Below are positions 50,291-58,220 of a DNA stretch of 64,000 nt, piece by piece. A program made the position numbers and the translations under genes. Numbering within the stretch: position 1 is the first letter of the stretch; the number at the start of each line of letters is the position of its first letter. The DNA is taken from contig NZ_BQXO01000006.1 in assembly GCF_045862785.1 (NCBI RefSeq), forward strand, positions 34,243 to 98,242, given 5' to 3'. Under the pieces are notes generated by a model. The model was not told where the DNA came from. It saw only the letters and a program-made list of their open reading frames with translations, and did not search any database. Origin of the DNA: Furfurilactobacillus curtus (GTDB lineage: Bacteria > Bacillota > Bacilli > Lactobacillales > Lactobacillaceae).

Positions 50291-50842
50291 ATGGCGGAAA
50301 CCGCTGAAAAACTATGGTATGTGTTACACACGTATTCTGGCTATGAGAATAAAGTGAAAGCAAACTTGGAATCCCGGGCACAATCCATGGGAATGTCTGA
50401 TTACATCTTTCGTGTCGTAGTACCAGAAGAAGAAGCACAACAGATTAAAGATGGTAAAGCTAAGACAGTGGTTGAAAATGATTTTCCGGGTTACGTGCTC
50501 GTTGAGATGATCATGACGGATCAAGCTTGGTATATCGTTCGTAATACTCCTGGCGTCACTGGCTTCGTGGGTTCTCATGGCGGTGGGTCAAAGCCAACCC
50601 CACTATTACCAGATGAAGTGAGCTTAGTATTAAATCGTATTGGCGTTGATGCGCGCCATCAAAGTGATTTTGATGTCGAGGTTGGCGAATCTGTCCGGAT
50701 CGTTGATGGGGCCTTTTCTGATATGGTTGGTAAAGTAACAGAAGTTGATGACGAAAAACAAAAATTAAAGGTTAATGTTGACATGTTTGGGCGAGAAACT
50801 TCAGCGGAATTGAACTTTGCCCAAGTCGATAAAATCCAGTAA
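50291..50842 (+). CDS. nusG: Transcription termination/antitermination protein NusG
   Basis: 183 residues. The NGN domain (KLWYVLHTYSGYENKVKANLESRA, FPGYVLVEMIMTDQAWYIVRNTPGVTGFVG) and the KOW domain (VGESVRIVDGAFSDMVGKVTEVD) are complete. It binds RNA polymerase and couples transcription with translation or Rho. SD GGAGG precedes the ATG. Confidence 0.97.
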   Translation: MAETAEKLWYVLHTYSGYENKVKANLESRAQSMGMSDYIFRVVVPEEEAQQIKDGKAKTVVENDFPGYVLVEMIMTDQAWYIVRNTPGVTGFVGSHGGGSKPTPLLPDEVSLVLNRIGVDARHQSDFDVEVGESVRIVDGAFSDMVGKVTEVDDEKQKLKVNVDMFGRETSAELNFAQVDKIQ

Positions 50843-50846
50843 TCGC

Positions 50847-50875
50847 TTGTCAGTAGTTGATCAACATGGTAAACT
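50847..50875 (+). promoter_or_regulatory. rplK promoter and leader
   Basis: TTGTCA and TAAACT with a 17-bp spacer. Downstream, the short leader contains CGGTATGTG/CACATGCCG and GGCGC/GCGCC hairpins (50880-50930) ahead of the rplK SD. Confidence 0.65.
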
Positions 50876-50956
50876 ACTACGGTATGTGTTTACACATGCC
50901 GTGGGAGGCGCAAAACTTATGCGCCATCAACGACCACAATCAAGGAGGAATTGAAC

Positions 50957-51382
50957 ATGGCTAAAAAAGTAGCTAATGTTGTTAAGTTACAAATTCCTGC
51001 CGGTAAAGCAACACCTGCTCCGCCGGTTGGTCCTGCTTTAGGTCAAGCAGGAATTAACATCATGGGATTTACAAAGGACTTTAATGCCCGCACTGCTGAC
51101 CAAGCAGGATTGTTGATTCCAGTTGTTATCACGGTGTACGAGGATCGTTCATTCGACTTCGTCACTAAGACCCCGCCAGCTTCTGTTCTACTGAAGAAGG
51201 CTGCTGGTGTTGAACATGGTTCTGGCGAACCCAACACGAAGAAGGTTGCTACGGTAACTAAAGCGCAAGTTGAGGAAATTGCCAAGACTAAGATGCAAGA
51301 TCTAAACGCTGCCGACGTTGAAGCCGCTATGCGCATGGTCGAAGGTACTGCACGGAGCATGGGCTTTACTGTAGAAGGCTAA
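50957..51382 (+). CDS. rplK: 50S ribosomal protein L11
   Basis: 141 residues. LQIPAGKATPAPPVGPALGQAGINIMGF is the invariant N-terminal segment and FVTKTPPASVLLKKAAGV the linker. The C-terminal RNA-binding domain ends TARSMGFTVEG. It binds the GTPase-associated centre of 23S rRNA. The ATG at 50957 follows AGGAGG; a TTG at 50951 is not needed. Confidence 0.97.
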   Translation: MAKKVANVVKLQIPAGKATPAPPVGPALGQAGINIMGFTKDFNARTADQAGLLIPVVITVYEDRSFDFVTKTPPASVLLKKAAGVEHGSGEPNTKKVATVTKAQVEEIAKTKMQDLNAADVEAAMRMVEGTARSMGFTVEG

Positions 51383-51582
51383 GCCTAACTTTGACGGTAC
51401 GGATACTCGGCAAAAGCTGAATGTATCAGGTGGAAGAAAAACACCGAGCAGAAATGAGCGTTAAGAAACGGCACACAGTGAGTGAGATGTCATTTATCGA
51501 CTAGAGTGACAGCTCATGCATAGTGTCGAAATTCCTGCTGAGCGTTTTTCGCCATTACCACATTTGCAAGGAGGAAAACACA

Positions 51583-52275
51583 ATGGCCACTAAAAAGGGC
51601 AAGAAGTATCAAGAAGCTGCCAAGCAAGTCGATAAGACAAAAGCTTACAGCGTAGAGGACGCCGTTGCCTTGGTGAAGAAGATCGACTTCGCGAAGTTCG
51701 ATGCTACAGTTGAAGTTGCCTTCAACTTAAACTTAGACACCAAGCAGGCAGACCAACAGTTACGTGGGGCAATGGTTTTACCTAACGGAACTGGTAAAAC
51801 ACAACGCGTCATCGTATTCGCAAAGGGTGAACAAGCCCAAGCTGCTAAAGATGCAGGTGCTGATGAAGTCGGTGATACTGATTTGGTTCAACGTATCTCT
51901 GATGGTTGGTTAGACTTTGACGTTGCAATTGCAACACCAGACATGATGGCTCAAGTTGGCCGTTTAGGTCGCCAATTGGGGCCTAAAGGCTTAATGCCTA
52001 ACCCTAAGACGGGTACGGTTACCATGAACGTTGCCCAAGCTGTCAAAGACGCTAAGGGTGGACAGGTGACTTACCGGACCGATCGTGACGGAAATGTTCA
52101 CGTTCAAATCGGTAAAGTATCATTCTCTGAAGACCAACTTGTTGGTAACTTCAAAGCGATTGAAGACGTGATTGTTCGTGCACGTCCAGCCGCTGTTCGT
52201 GGGACTTACGTACAACACTTATCTGTTGCTTCAACGTTTGGCCCAGCCGTAACGGTTGATTTAGCTAGCTTCTAA
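51583..52275 (+). CDS. rplA: 50S ribosomal protein L1
   Basis: 230 residues. GKKYQEAAKQVDKTKAYS opens the protein, and GPKGLMPNPKTGTV is the signature, with IGKVSFSEDQLVGNF near the end. L1 forms the ribosomal stalk at the E site and often represses its own L11-L1 mRNA. SD AAGGAGG supports the ATG at 51583; the 60-base upstream extension lacks one. The 200-base gap behind rplK is larger than usual and may carry the L1 operator. Confidence 0.97.
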   Translation: MATKKGKKYQEAAKQVDKTKAYSVEDAVALVKKIDFAKFDATVEVAFNLNLDTKQADQQLRGAMVLPNGTGKTQRVIVFAKGEQAQAAKDAGADEVGDTDLVQRISDGWLDFDVAIATPDMMAQVGRLGRQLGPKGLMPNPKTGTVTMNVAQAVKDAKGGQVTYRTDRDGNVHVQIGKVSFSEDQLVGNFKAIEDVIVRARPAAVRGTYVQHLSVASTFGPAVTVDLASF

Positions 52276-52283
52276 TTCAAGCA

Positions 52284-52312
52284 TTGACGTGAATGAGTTG
52301 CTTTGCTAAGAT
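52284..52312 (+). promoter_or_regulatory. rplJL promoter
   Basis: TTGACG and TAAGAT with a 17-bp spacer, directly ahead of the L10 leader RNA. Confidence 0.7.
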
Positions 52313-52317
52313 GATCT

Positions 52318-52440
52318 AGTAATTTAATTTTACCTAAGACTCAGGTGGCTTTGTGCCTTAATATCCTGCCGAGGCAAAGCGATTCGTGTGAATGACTTTG
52401 AACCCGCTGTCTTAGATTAGGACAGCGGTTTTTTTAGGTA
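52318..52440 (+). ncRNA. Ribosomal protein L10 leader RNA
   Basis: Conserved elements of the Firmicutes L10 leader are seen: CCTAAGACTCAGGTGGC and, after a short loop, TTAATATCCTGCCGAGGC, which build the kink-turn-containing arm that binds the L10(L12)4 complex. A terminator-like hairpin follows at 52404-52435. Excess L10-L12 is expected to repress rplJL through this RNA. Confidence 0.88.
52404..52435 (+). terminator. Terminator of the L10 leader
   Basis: CCGCTGTC and GACAGCGG stem with a T7 run, 30 bases before the rplJ SD. Confidence 0.88.
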
Positions 52441-52466
52441 AAAAATCAATCATGGAGGTGTAAAAC

Positions 52467-52976
52467 GTGAGTAAAGAAGCAATTGCAGCAAAAGCTGCCA
52501 TCGTTGACGACGTTGCGAAAAAATTAACGGACGCCAACTCAGTTGTTGTTGTTGACTACCGTGGTTTAACGGTTGAAGAAGTAACGGATTTACGTAAGCA
52601 ATTGCGTGATGCCGACGTTGCTATGGAAGTTATCAAGAACAAGATCTTAACTCGTGCCGCTGAAAAGGCTGGCGTGGCTGATTTAAACGATTCTTTCGTT
52701 GGACCAACTGCTGTTGCCTTTGGTAATGGGGAAGATTCCATTGCCGCAGCGCGGATCTTAGCTAAATTTGCTAAGGATCATGATGTCCTTGAAATCAAGG
52801 GCGGTATGATGGAAGGTAAAGTTGCCAGCGTTGAGGAAATCAACACATACGCAACCTTGCCAAGTCGCGAAGACTTACTGTCAATGCTGGCTTCCGAATT
52901 GCAATCACCAATTCGCAGCTTTGCCTTTGCAGTTAAGCAAGTGGCTGATAACAAAGATGACGAACCAGCTGCTTAA
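52467..52976 (+). CDS. rplJ: 50S ribosomal protein L10
   Basis: 169 residues. VVVVDYRGLTVEEVTDLRKQLRDADV is the RNA-binding N-terminal part, and the C-terminal helix carries L7/L12 dimers (ELQSPIRSFAFAVKQVAD). It starts with GTG after GGAGGTG and is followed by rplL after 79 bases. Confidence 0.97.
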   Translation: MSKEAIAAKAAIVDDVAKKLTDANSVVVVDYRGLTVEEVTDLRKQLRDADVAMEVIKNKILTRAAEKAGVADLNDSFVGPTAVAFGNGEDSIAAARILAKFAKDHDVLEIKGGMMEGKVASVEEINTYATLPSREDLLSMLASELQSPIRSFAFAVKQVADNKDDEPAA

Positions 52977-53055
52977 TTATTTAAGCTCGACTGATCATTA
53001 CCTGATTAATTTACCGGCTTGACCGGAACACATTTAAAAATGGAGGATTACAATC

Positions 53056-53421
53056 ATGGCTTTAGACTCACAAAGCATTGTTGATCAATTAAAAGACGCA
53101 ACCATCGTTGAATTAAACGACTTGGTTAAAGCAATCGAAGAAGAATTTGGTGTTAGTGCTGCTGCTCCAGTTGCAGCTGCTGGTGCTGCTGGTGGCGACG
53201 CTGCTGCTAAGACTGAATTTGACGTTGAATTGACTAGTGCCGGTTCAGCTAAGATCAAAGTTATCAAGGCTGTTCGTGAAGCAACTGGTTTAGGCTTGAA
53301 GGACGCTAAGGACTTAGTTGATGGCGCACCTAAGAACATTAAGGAAGGCTTGTCTGAAGACGATGCCAACGCTTTGAAGGCTACTTTGGAAGAAGCCGGC
53401 GCTACGGTTACTGTTAAGTAG
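53056..53421 (+). CDS. rplL: 50S ribosomal protein L7/L12
   Basis: 121 residues. An N-terminal dimerisation helix is followed by the Ala-rich hinge (SAAAPVAAAGAAGGDAAAK) and the globular C-terminal domain (IKVIKAVREATGLGLKDAKDLVDGAP), the translation-factor-recruiting stalk. SD GGAGG. Confidence 0.98.
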   Translation: MALDSQSIVDQLKDATIVELNDLVKAIEEEFGVSAAAPVAAAGAAGGDAAAKTEFDVELTSAGSAKIKVIKAVREATGLGLKDAKDLVDGAPKNIKEGLSEDDANALKATLEEAGATVTVK

Positions 53422-53487
53422 TTCCTTTCGAAGAAGATAAATTCATACTGCGTAAGCGATTCTGCTTGCTAATTTGAATTTGATTAA

Positions 53488-53523
53488 AGTCTTGCCATAT
53501 TTTACTTGGTAAGGCTTTTTTTG
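53488..53523 (+). terminator. Terminator after rplL
   Basis: AGTCTTGCCA and TGGTAAGGCTTTTTTT form a hairpin with a T-run. Confidence 0.88.
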
Positions 53524-53630
53524 TTGCAGTGATGGATAAAGGGTCACTCGCTGATAGTTAGCGGGTCCGATTACTTGAGATGGAGACTTAGTTAGATTAA
53601 GCTAAAAAAATCTTCATAGGGGGTACCAAC

Positions 53631-54404
53631 ATGAATACACAGACTGAGACACGTTTTTTTCTTGAGAAGAAACAATCGGCTATTGATTTACCCTTAATTG
53701 ACACACCAACTCAATCTTTAGCCAATTATTGGTTCATTGCATTGGCAAGCATCGCCATTATTTTATCTCAGGTTGCTACCAACTTTGTCAAGACGGCTAA
53801 TCCAATTGAATTAGGACTGGTTGGTCTGTATCAAACTTTTGGCCCTTTACTACTCTTTTTATTGTTATTTCGGTATGGCGCCAAGCAACCGCTAAAAACA
53901 TTGTATCGTCGTTTTTCAGTACGTGATCTAGGGGTAATGCTCCTATTCACTGTTATCAATTTAGCTTATGGGCAGTTGGCGTCTTCCTTTATCCCTAGCG
54001 TCGCTAATAAAAGCATTGTTGCCAGTACTGGTCATGGGAGTCTAGCAAATAAAATCCTCCATTTCACAACTAACTCGATATTAAACGTACCTGCCTTGAT
54101 GATTGAAGAATTATTTGGCATTATTTTATTCTTAGCATTGGCAGCGATGATTAAAAAATATGCCCATCAGCGACGGAATGCCAGCATGTGGATTGCACTC
54201 GTGATTTCAATGTTTATGTTTGGCCTCATGCACTTTTATGTATACGATTGGCATTTGGCACAAATGTTCTTCATCATTGGCGTTTCCCGTTTGATTACAA
54301 CAGGACTTTATATTCGAACCAAGTCGATCTGGCCGGCCTTTTTTGCCCACTGGTTAACTGATACGTTCATTATGTTCGTGACTACATTTACGCTGTGGCA
54401 GTAA
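53631..54404 (+). CDS. CPBP-family intramembrane glutamic protease-like protein
   Basis: 257 residues, eight hydrophobic segments. The Abi/CAAX motifs lie in the second half: MIEELFGIILF (EE motif, but lacking the usual Arg, EExxxR), FGLMHFYVYDW (FxxxH) and FAHWLTDTF (HxxxD). Such proteins cleave or bind lipidated or membrane peptides and in lactobacilli are linked to bacteriocin self-immunity. The missing Arg may affect activity. It is monocistronic with GGGGG before the ATG. Substrate unknown. Confidence 0.85.
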   Translation: MNTQTETRFFLEKKQSAIDLPLIDTPTQSLANYWFIALASIAIILSQVATNFVKTANPIELGLVGLYQTFGPLLLFLLLFRYGAKQPLKTLYRRFSVRDLGVMLLFTVINLAYGQLASSFIPSVANKSIVASTGHGSLANKILHFTTNSILNVPALMIEELFGIILFLALAAMIKKYAHQRRNASMWIALVISMFMFGLMHFYVYDWHLAQMFFIIGVSRLITTGLYIRTKSIWPAFFAHWLTDTFIMFVTTFTLWQ

Positions 54405-54518
54405 AATAGCCATAAATCGCTTTTTGTGTTTAACCCTTCATATGCGATAATGAACAGTGAGCGGTGGACGAGTGGATCGGCTCATCGTATCTCTTAGTTA
54501 GAGAGGAGGGCGACCATA

Positions 54519-55409
54519 GTGCAAGAAACGAAAATGACGGGCGCCCGATTTTTATTTGTTACCTTACTTAATTTATTAATCACCGTTGCTGAAATTGCTG
54601 GGGGACTAGTGTCTGGATCATTGGCCTTACTGTCAGATGCTTTTCATAATTTAGGCGATTCTTTGTCGATTGTTTTAGGCTATGTTGCTCAAAGAATTAG
54701 TGGCAAGCAGCAGAATCGCCAACGAACATTTGGCTATCGACGAGCAGAAATTCTCGCAGCCTTTGTCAACGGTTTATTCTTAATTGGTGTTTCTGTGGTA
54801 TTAATGGTTGAGGCAGCGCGTCGCTTTATGAAGCCTGAACCAATTAACGGCGATATCATGTTAATCGTCGCCGTTATCGGGCTACTTGCGAATTTGATCT
54901 CTGCTATTTTGATGCACCGCGGAGCTGAAGAAAGCCTAAATATCAAGGCAACCTACTTACATGTCTTGGCTGATGCTTTATCTTCCATCGCGGTTATTAT
55001 TGGTGGGGTGTTAATCGTTGTCTTTAACATCACGTGGATTGATCCTTTGTTAACCTTACTTGTTTCATTTTATATCATCTATGAAACGTGGCCGGTGATT
55101 CATGATTCGATCAGTATCTTGATGCAAACGGCGCCACAGCTAGACTATGATGCGATTGCTGCTGATATTACCACGATTCCTGGCGTCATTCGGGTTCATC
55201 ATATTCACGCATGGTTGATTGATGAAAATAAAGTGGTCTTTTCGGCGCACGTGAATATGCAAGATGTGATGCTTAGTGAAGCGGAACAAACGGTAGCTCA
55301 GATCCGTGATCTATTAGTACAAAAGTATCATTTATGTCATGTCACCATTCAGCCAGAGGTTCATCATGGCGCTAACGACGCGTTATTCGTGAACAAGGAT
55401 CGTCTATAA
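54519..55409 (+). CDS. Cation diffusion facilitator (CzcD/ZitB-like) exporter
   Basis: 296 residues, six membrane helices and a cytosolic C-terminal metal-binding domain. The transport-site motifs are SDAFHNLGD in TM2 (HxxxD) and HVLADALSS in TM5 (HxxxD), the Zn/Co/Cd type. The C-terminal domain contains HHIHAWLIDENKVVFSAHV and LCHVTIQPEVHH. It exports divalent metals against protons. It starts with GTG after GAGGAGG. A terminator follows. Confidence 0.94.
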   Translation: MQETKMTGARFLFVTLLNLLITVAEIAGGLVSGSLALLSDAFHNLGDSLSIVLGYVAQRISGKQQNRQRTFGYRRAEILAAFVNGLFLIGVSVVLMVEAARRFMKPEPINGDIMLIVAVIGLLANLISAILMHRGAEESLNIKATYLHVLADALSSIAVIIGGVLIVVFNITWIDPLLTLLVSFYIIYETWPVIHDSISILMQTAPQLDYDAIAADITTIPGVIRVHHIHAWLIDENKVVFSAHVNMQDVMLSEAEQTVAQIRDLLVQKYHLCHVTIQPEVHHGANDALFVNKDRL

Positions 55410-55429
55410 AAGGTAGCATTGTCAAAATA

Positions 55430-55468
55430 AAAAGCTGTTATCCACAGTAATGTGGGTGACAGCTTTTT
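55430..55468 (+). terminator. Terminator after CDF exporter gene
   Basis: AAAAGCTGT and ACAGCTTTTT with inner TCCACA/TGTGGG pairing, usable on both strands. Confidence 0.88.
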
Positions 55469-55511
55469 GTCGAGCATAGATTCATTGGGCTAATTATATT
55501 CTGAGTGATTA

Positions 55512-55856
55512 TTACGCGGTTGCCAGTTGAGCAAATTGTTGTTGGTACCAACCGGACCATGGTATCTCTGAATGGCCATTAGTGTAAAAGCGCAATCCAA
55601 TCTCATGCAAGAGTTGGCGATAATCATCACTATTAAAGTTCACACTAGTGGTTAAGCGTTCCTCAGGCGTAAATGATTGATTCAAAGTTAACTCGTGATT
55701 AATGTTATCAATGTATCCGTGCTGGTGATCATAGGTGGAAATCAATTCTAGGTTACTTTGTTGCCATAAACCAATATAAAACTTGGCAAAATCGGTCACT
55801 GCCGTTGTTTGAGCGGAATGATCGAGTTCGTCAATAGCTAGCAGTTGTTCTGCCAT
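55512..55856 (-). CDS. Hypothetical protein, 114 aa
   Basis: I do not recognise the family. It is soluble and acidic with no signal peptide or TM segment. Features are a helix FAKFYIGLWQQSNLELISTYD, a Ser/Asn-rich middle with LTTSVNFNSDDYRQLLHEIG, and an aromatic C-terminus (IPWSGWYQQQF). The SD GGAGG before the ATG and normal codon use support a real gene. It is monocistronic on the minus strand. Confidence 0.6.
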   Translation of the reverse strand: MAEQLLAIDELDHSAQTTAVTDFAKFYIGLWQQSNLELISTYDHQHGYIDNINHELTLNQSFTPEERLTTSVNFNSDDYRQLLHEIGLRFYTNGHSEIPWSGWYQQQFAQLATA

Positions 55857-56347
55857 ATTAACGCCTCCAAATTATCATTCAGTGTCATTTTAGCACTTTT
55901 AGAAGTTGAACAGGATGATTTGAATTTACATACGATCAAGAATTGATCCAATTTTAGCTGGATTATTAACGGTTTAGCTCGATAATGGTCGACATTTATG
56001 ATAGAAGAAGTGGCAACGGATAAATATTGCGAGATCAGCAAAAACGCCAAGGCAGTCGTATACCTTATTGAGGGGTCTAGTAAGTTGAAATTCAGTAGTT
56101 GTTTGAAATTACTGTAGCACGTTTACTAGGAGCGTGCTAACTTGGATGCCTGTAATTTATTTGGCGACAATGTGCAGATTTGTGGCAGGAAGCCACCAGT
56201 TGTGCAAAAATTTTATTCATCTTGAAGCCTTAGTTGAATCGATTTGTTGGTCTTCAGGCCTAGGGAGGACGCTACGATTCAGTTATAATTTTGGGGCGTC
56301 GCAAACGTCAACCTGCTCAATAAATTTATTTTTACAAGACTAAGGCA
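55857..56347. other. Long gene-free interval with several small hairpins
   Basis: No protein-coding frame is convincing. Local inverted repeats occur: TAGCACG/CGTGCTA (56114-56137), GTGGC/GCCAC (56183-56197), TGAAG/CTTCA around 56222-56257 and GACGC/GCGTC near 56268-56302. This could be a structured RNA or decayed sequence. I cannot assign it. Confidence 0.35.
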
Positions 56348-56377
56348 TGGTCAAAAAACCGCTTCCTATGATACAAT
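56348..56377 (+). promoter_or_regulatory. Cold-shock gene promoter with long 5' UTR
   Basis: A TGGTCA and TACAAT pair (18-bp spacer) would give an untranslated leader of about 120 bases before the csp start. A long leader is usual for cold-shock mRNAs. Confidence 0.45.
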
Positions 56378-56506
56378 TATTGTGTAGTTTGGTTCGGGAA
56401 TGATGGTTAGATCGGCTCATGCTTGTTCGTGACAGTCCCCATTTGTACCAGTGCCAATTTACAAACTTTATAAACTGCGTACAGACGCACAGGAGGACTC
56501 AACAAC

Positions 56507-56710
56507 ATGGCAGAACACGGTACTGTTAAATGGTTTAACGCTGACAAAGGCTTCGGTTTCATCACCCGCGAAAGCGGCGACGATGTTTTCGTTCACTTCT
56601 CAGCAATCCAAGGCGATGGCTTCAAGACGCTTGAAGAAGGCCAAGGTGTTACTTTCGATGTTGAAGAAAGTGACCGTGGACCACAAGCTGCTAACGTCGT
56701 AAAAGACTAA
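56507..56710 (+). CDS. Cold-shock protein (CspA family)
   Basis: 67 residues, single OB-fold. GTVKWFNADKGFGFITRESGDDVFVHFSAI contains RNP1 (KGFGFI) and RNP2 (VFVHF), and the end RGPQAANVVKD is typical. It binds single-stranded RNA and keeps mRNA unfolded at low temperature. AGGAGG precedes the ATG. Which lactobacillar csp paralog this is cannot be told. Confidence 0.97.
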   Translation: MAEHGTVKWFNADKGFGFITRESGDDVFVHFSAIQGDGFKTLEEGQGVTFDVEESDRGPQAANVVKD

Positions 56711-56727
56711 TTAATAGCAGAATTTTG

Positions 56728-56770
56728 GCGGTGTCGGGCTTCCAGTAGGAAGGCGACACCGCTTTTTTTT
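56728..56770 (+). terminator. Terminator after csp
   Basis: GCGGTGTCG and CGACACCGC with an inner TTCC/GGAA helix, followed by T8. Confidence 0.93.
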
Positions 56771-56801
56771 AATCCATCATCATGAAACGGAAGTGATTAG
56801 T

Positions 56802-57557
56802 GTGCAGACAGCTCAATTAGTCATGAATACCGCCCTGCTGGCTGGGGAAATTTTGTTAAGCAATGGTTCGGAAATTGCTCGGGTGGAGGATACAATGACG
56901 CGAATTACGACTAATGCTGGTTTTAAACAAGCAGATGTTTTTGTGTTATTGACCGGGATCACGATGTCCTTACCAGAAGTGGGATTGACACAAGTACGGC
57001 CAATTCACACGCGAACCATTGACTTAGAAAAAGTTGATCAGGTTAATACGTTATCACGTCAGTTCGCCGCCCAAGAAATTGATTTAAGAACATTTAATCG
57101 ACGTTTACATCAAATTAGTGCAGCCGTCGCGACGTTCCCTTTTTGGTTACAAGACTTGGCGGCAATTGTGGTTAGTGTCACGCTAATGGTAGCCTTTACG
57201 CACATTGATGACTGGGTGACGGTTGGCTTAACAGCACTGGCTGGTGGGGTTGGATATGCTGTCTTTTACTACATAAATCATGAGGTGCGCATTCGTTTTC
57301 TGTCTGAATTCTTAGCGGCTTTATTAATTGGCTTAATCGCGGATCTGGGTTTGATGTGGCTAGGCCTGAGTCGTCCTGCTCGGGATGCGGTCATCATCGG
57401 GGCACTCATGCCATTAGTGCCTGGCGTGCCACTTATGAATGCTTTTCGTGATACAATCGCTGGCAATTTTTTGAGTGGTCCGGCACGAGCCATGGAAGCA
57501 GTGCTTTCGGTTGGTGCGATTGGCGTTGGCATTGCGCTGATGGTGAGTTTGAGATAA
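56802..57557 (+). CDS. ThrE-type threonine/serine exporter, large subunit (DUF1212)
   Basis: 251 residues. A cytosolic N-terminal part of about 110 residues (LLSNGSEIARVEDTMTRIT, DVFVLLTGITMS) is followed by five membrane helices with the GALMPLVPGVPLMNAFRDTIAGNFLSG motif. This is the ThrE_1 half of split Thr/Ser exporters; the other half follows 28 bases downstream. GTG at 56802 fits GGAAGTGA better than the GTG at 56793. The pair probably exports threonine/serine or dipeptide-derived excess, the opposite of the APC permease predicted at 34.8 kb. Confidence 0.88.
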   Translation: MQTAQLVMNTALLAGEILLSNGSEIARVEDTMTRITTNAGFKQADVFVLLTGITMSLPEVGLTQVRPIHTRTIDLEKVDQVNTLSRQFAAQEIDLRTFNRRLHQISAAVATFPFWLQDLAAIVVSVTLMVAFTHIDDWVTVGLTALAGGVGYAVFYYINHEVRIRFLSEFLAALLIGLIADLGLMWLGLSRPARDAVIIGALMPLVPGVPLMNAFRDTIAGNFLSGPARAMEAVLSVGAIGVGIALMVSLR

Positions 57558-57585
57558 GTCGTTTAAATAAAAGAGGGATGAAAGC

Positions 57586-58059
57586 ATGCAATTATTATGG
57601 GCTGGTCTTTTGGCGTATTTAGCGACTGTGGGTTTCGGCATCATTTTAAACATTCCGCGACGAGCATTGAATATTGCCGGCTTAATCGGGCTAACTGGCT
57701 GGGTCGTTTATACAGCAATTGAAGCTTTGCCAACTAGTTACAAACAATTGTCGCTAATGGCACTCGGGATGTTGGCTGCTAGTATCGCGATCGGGTGGTT
57801 GAGTAGTTTTGCTGCGCGACATAAACATATGCCGGTTATTTTATTCAACATTCCTAGCTTGGTCCCGTTAGTTCCTGGCGGCCAGGCTTATCAGATGGTC
57901 CGTAATTTGGTCCTGGGTCAAATGACCGAAGCAATGGGATATCTCGGCCAAGTGGTTGTCGTAGCAGGAACGATCGCTTTGGGATTTCTACTAGCTGAAT
58001 TAAGTGAACGTGTGTGGCGTCGCGGGCAACGCCGGTGGAAGTTAACACAAAACCATTAA
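57586..58059 (+). CDS. ThrE-type threonine/serine exporter, small subunit (ThrE_2/DUF3815)
   Basis: 157 residues with five membrane helices. The FNIPSLVPLVPGGQAYQMVRNLVLG motif mirrors PLVPGVPLMNAF in the large subunit, as expected for the ThrE_2 half. AGGG before the ATG. The C-terminus is basic (RRGQRRWKL). The operon ends in a very strong hairpin. Substrate by family: threonine, serine. Confidence 0.9.
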   Translation: MQLLWAGLLAYLATVGFGIILNIPRRALNIAGLIGLTGWVVYTAIEALPTSYKQLSLMALGMLAASIAIGWLSSFAARHKHMPVILFNIPSLVPLVPGGQAYQMVRNLVLGQMTEAMGYLGQVVVVAGTIALGFLLAELSERVWRRGQRRWKLTQNH

Positions 58060-58060
58060 A

Positions 58061-58114
58061 GAGGCATGCTAAAAAGGTCACTTCATAATAGAAGTGACCT
58101 TTTTAGCATGCCTC
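58061..58114. terminator. Perfect long bidirectional terminator
   Basis: A 24-bp perfect stem, GAGGCATGCTAAAAAGGTCA plus CTTC on each arm, around ATAATA, located between convergent ThrE-type and LCP genes. Internal A5/T5 tracts create U-runs in both directions. Confidence 0.88.
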
Positions 58115-58220
58115 TTGAGTTATTCATTGTTTAGTTAAATTTGACTTTTGTCGAAGATTACTGATTGACCAGACGGGACTAATGTTCGTTCATGACTCAG
58201 ATTGTTTTGCTGTGAGTGTT

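Noticed and set aside
50324..53369. Minus-strand frames opposite nusG, rplK, rplJ and rplL
   Set aside because: Antisense shadows of strongly codon-biased ribosomal genes without start signals.
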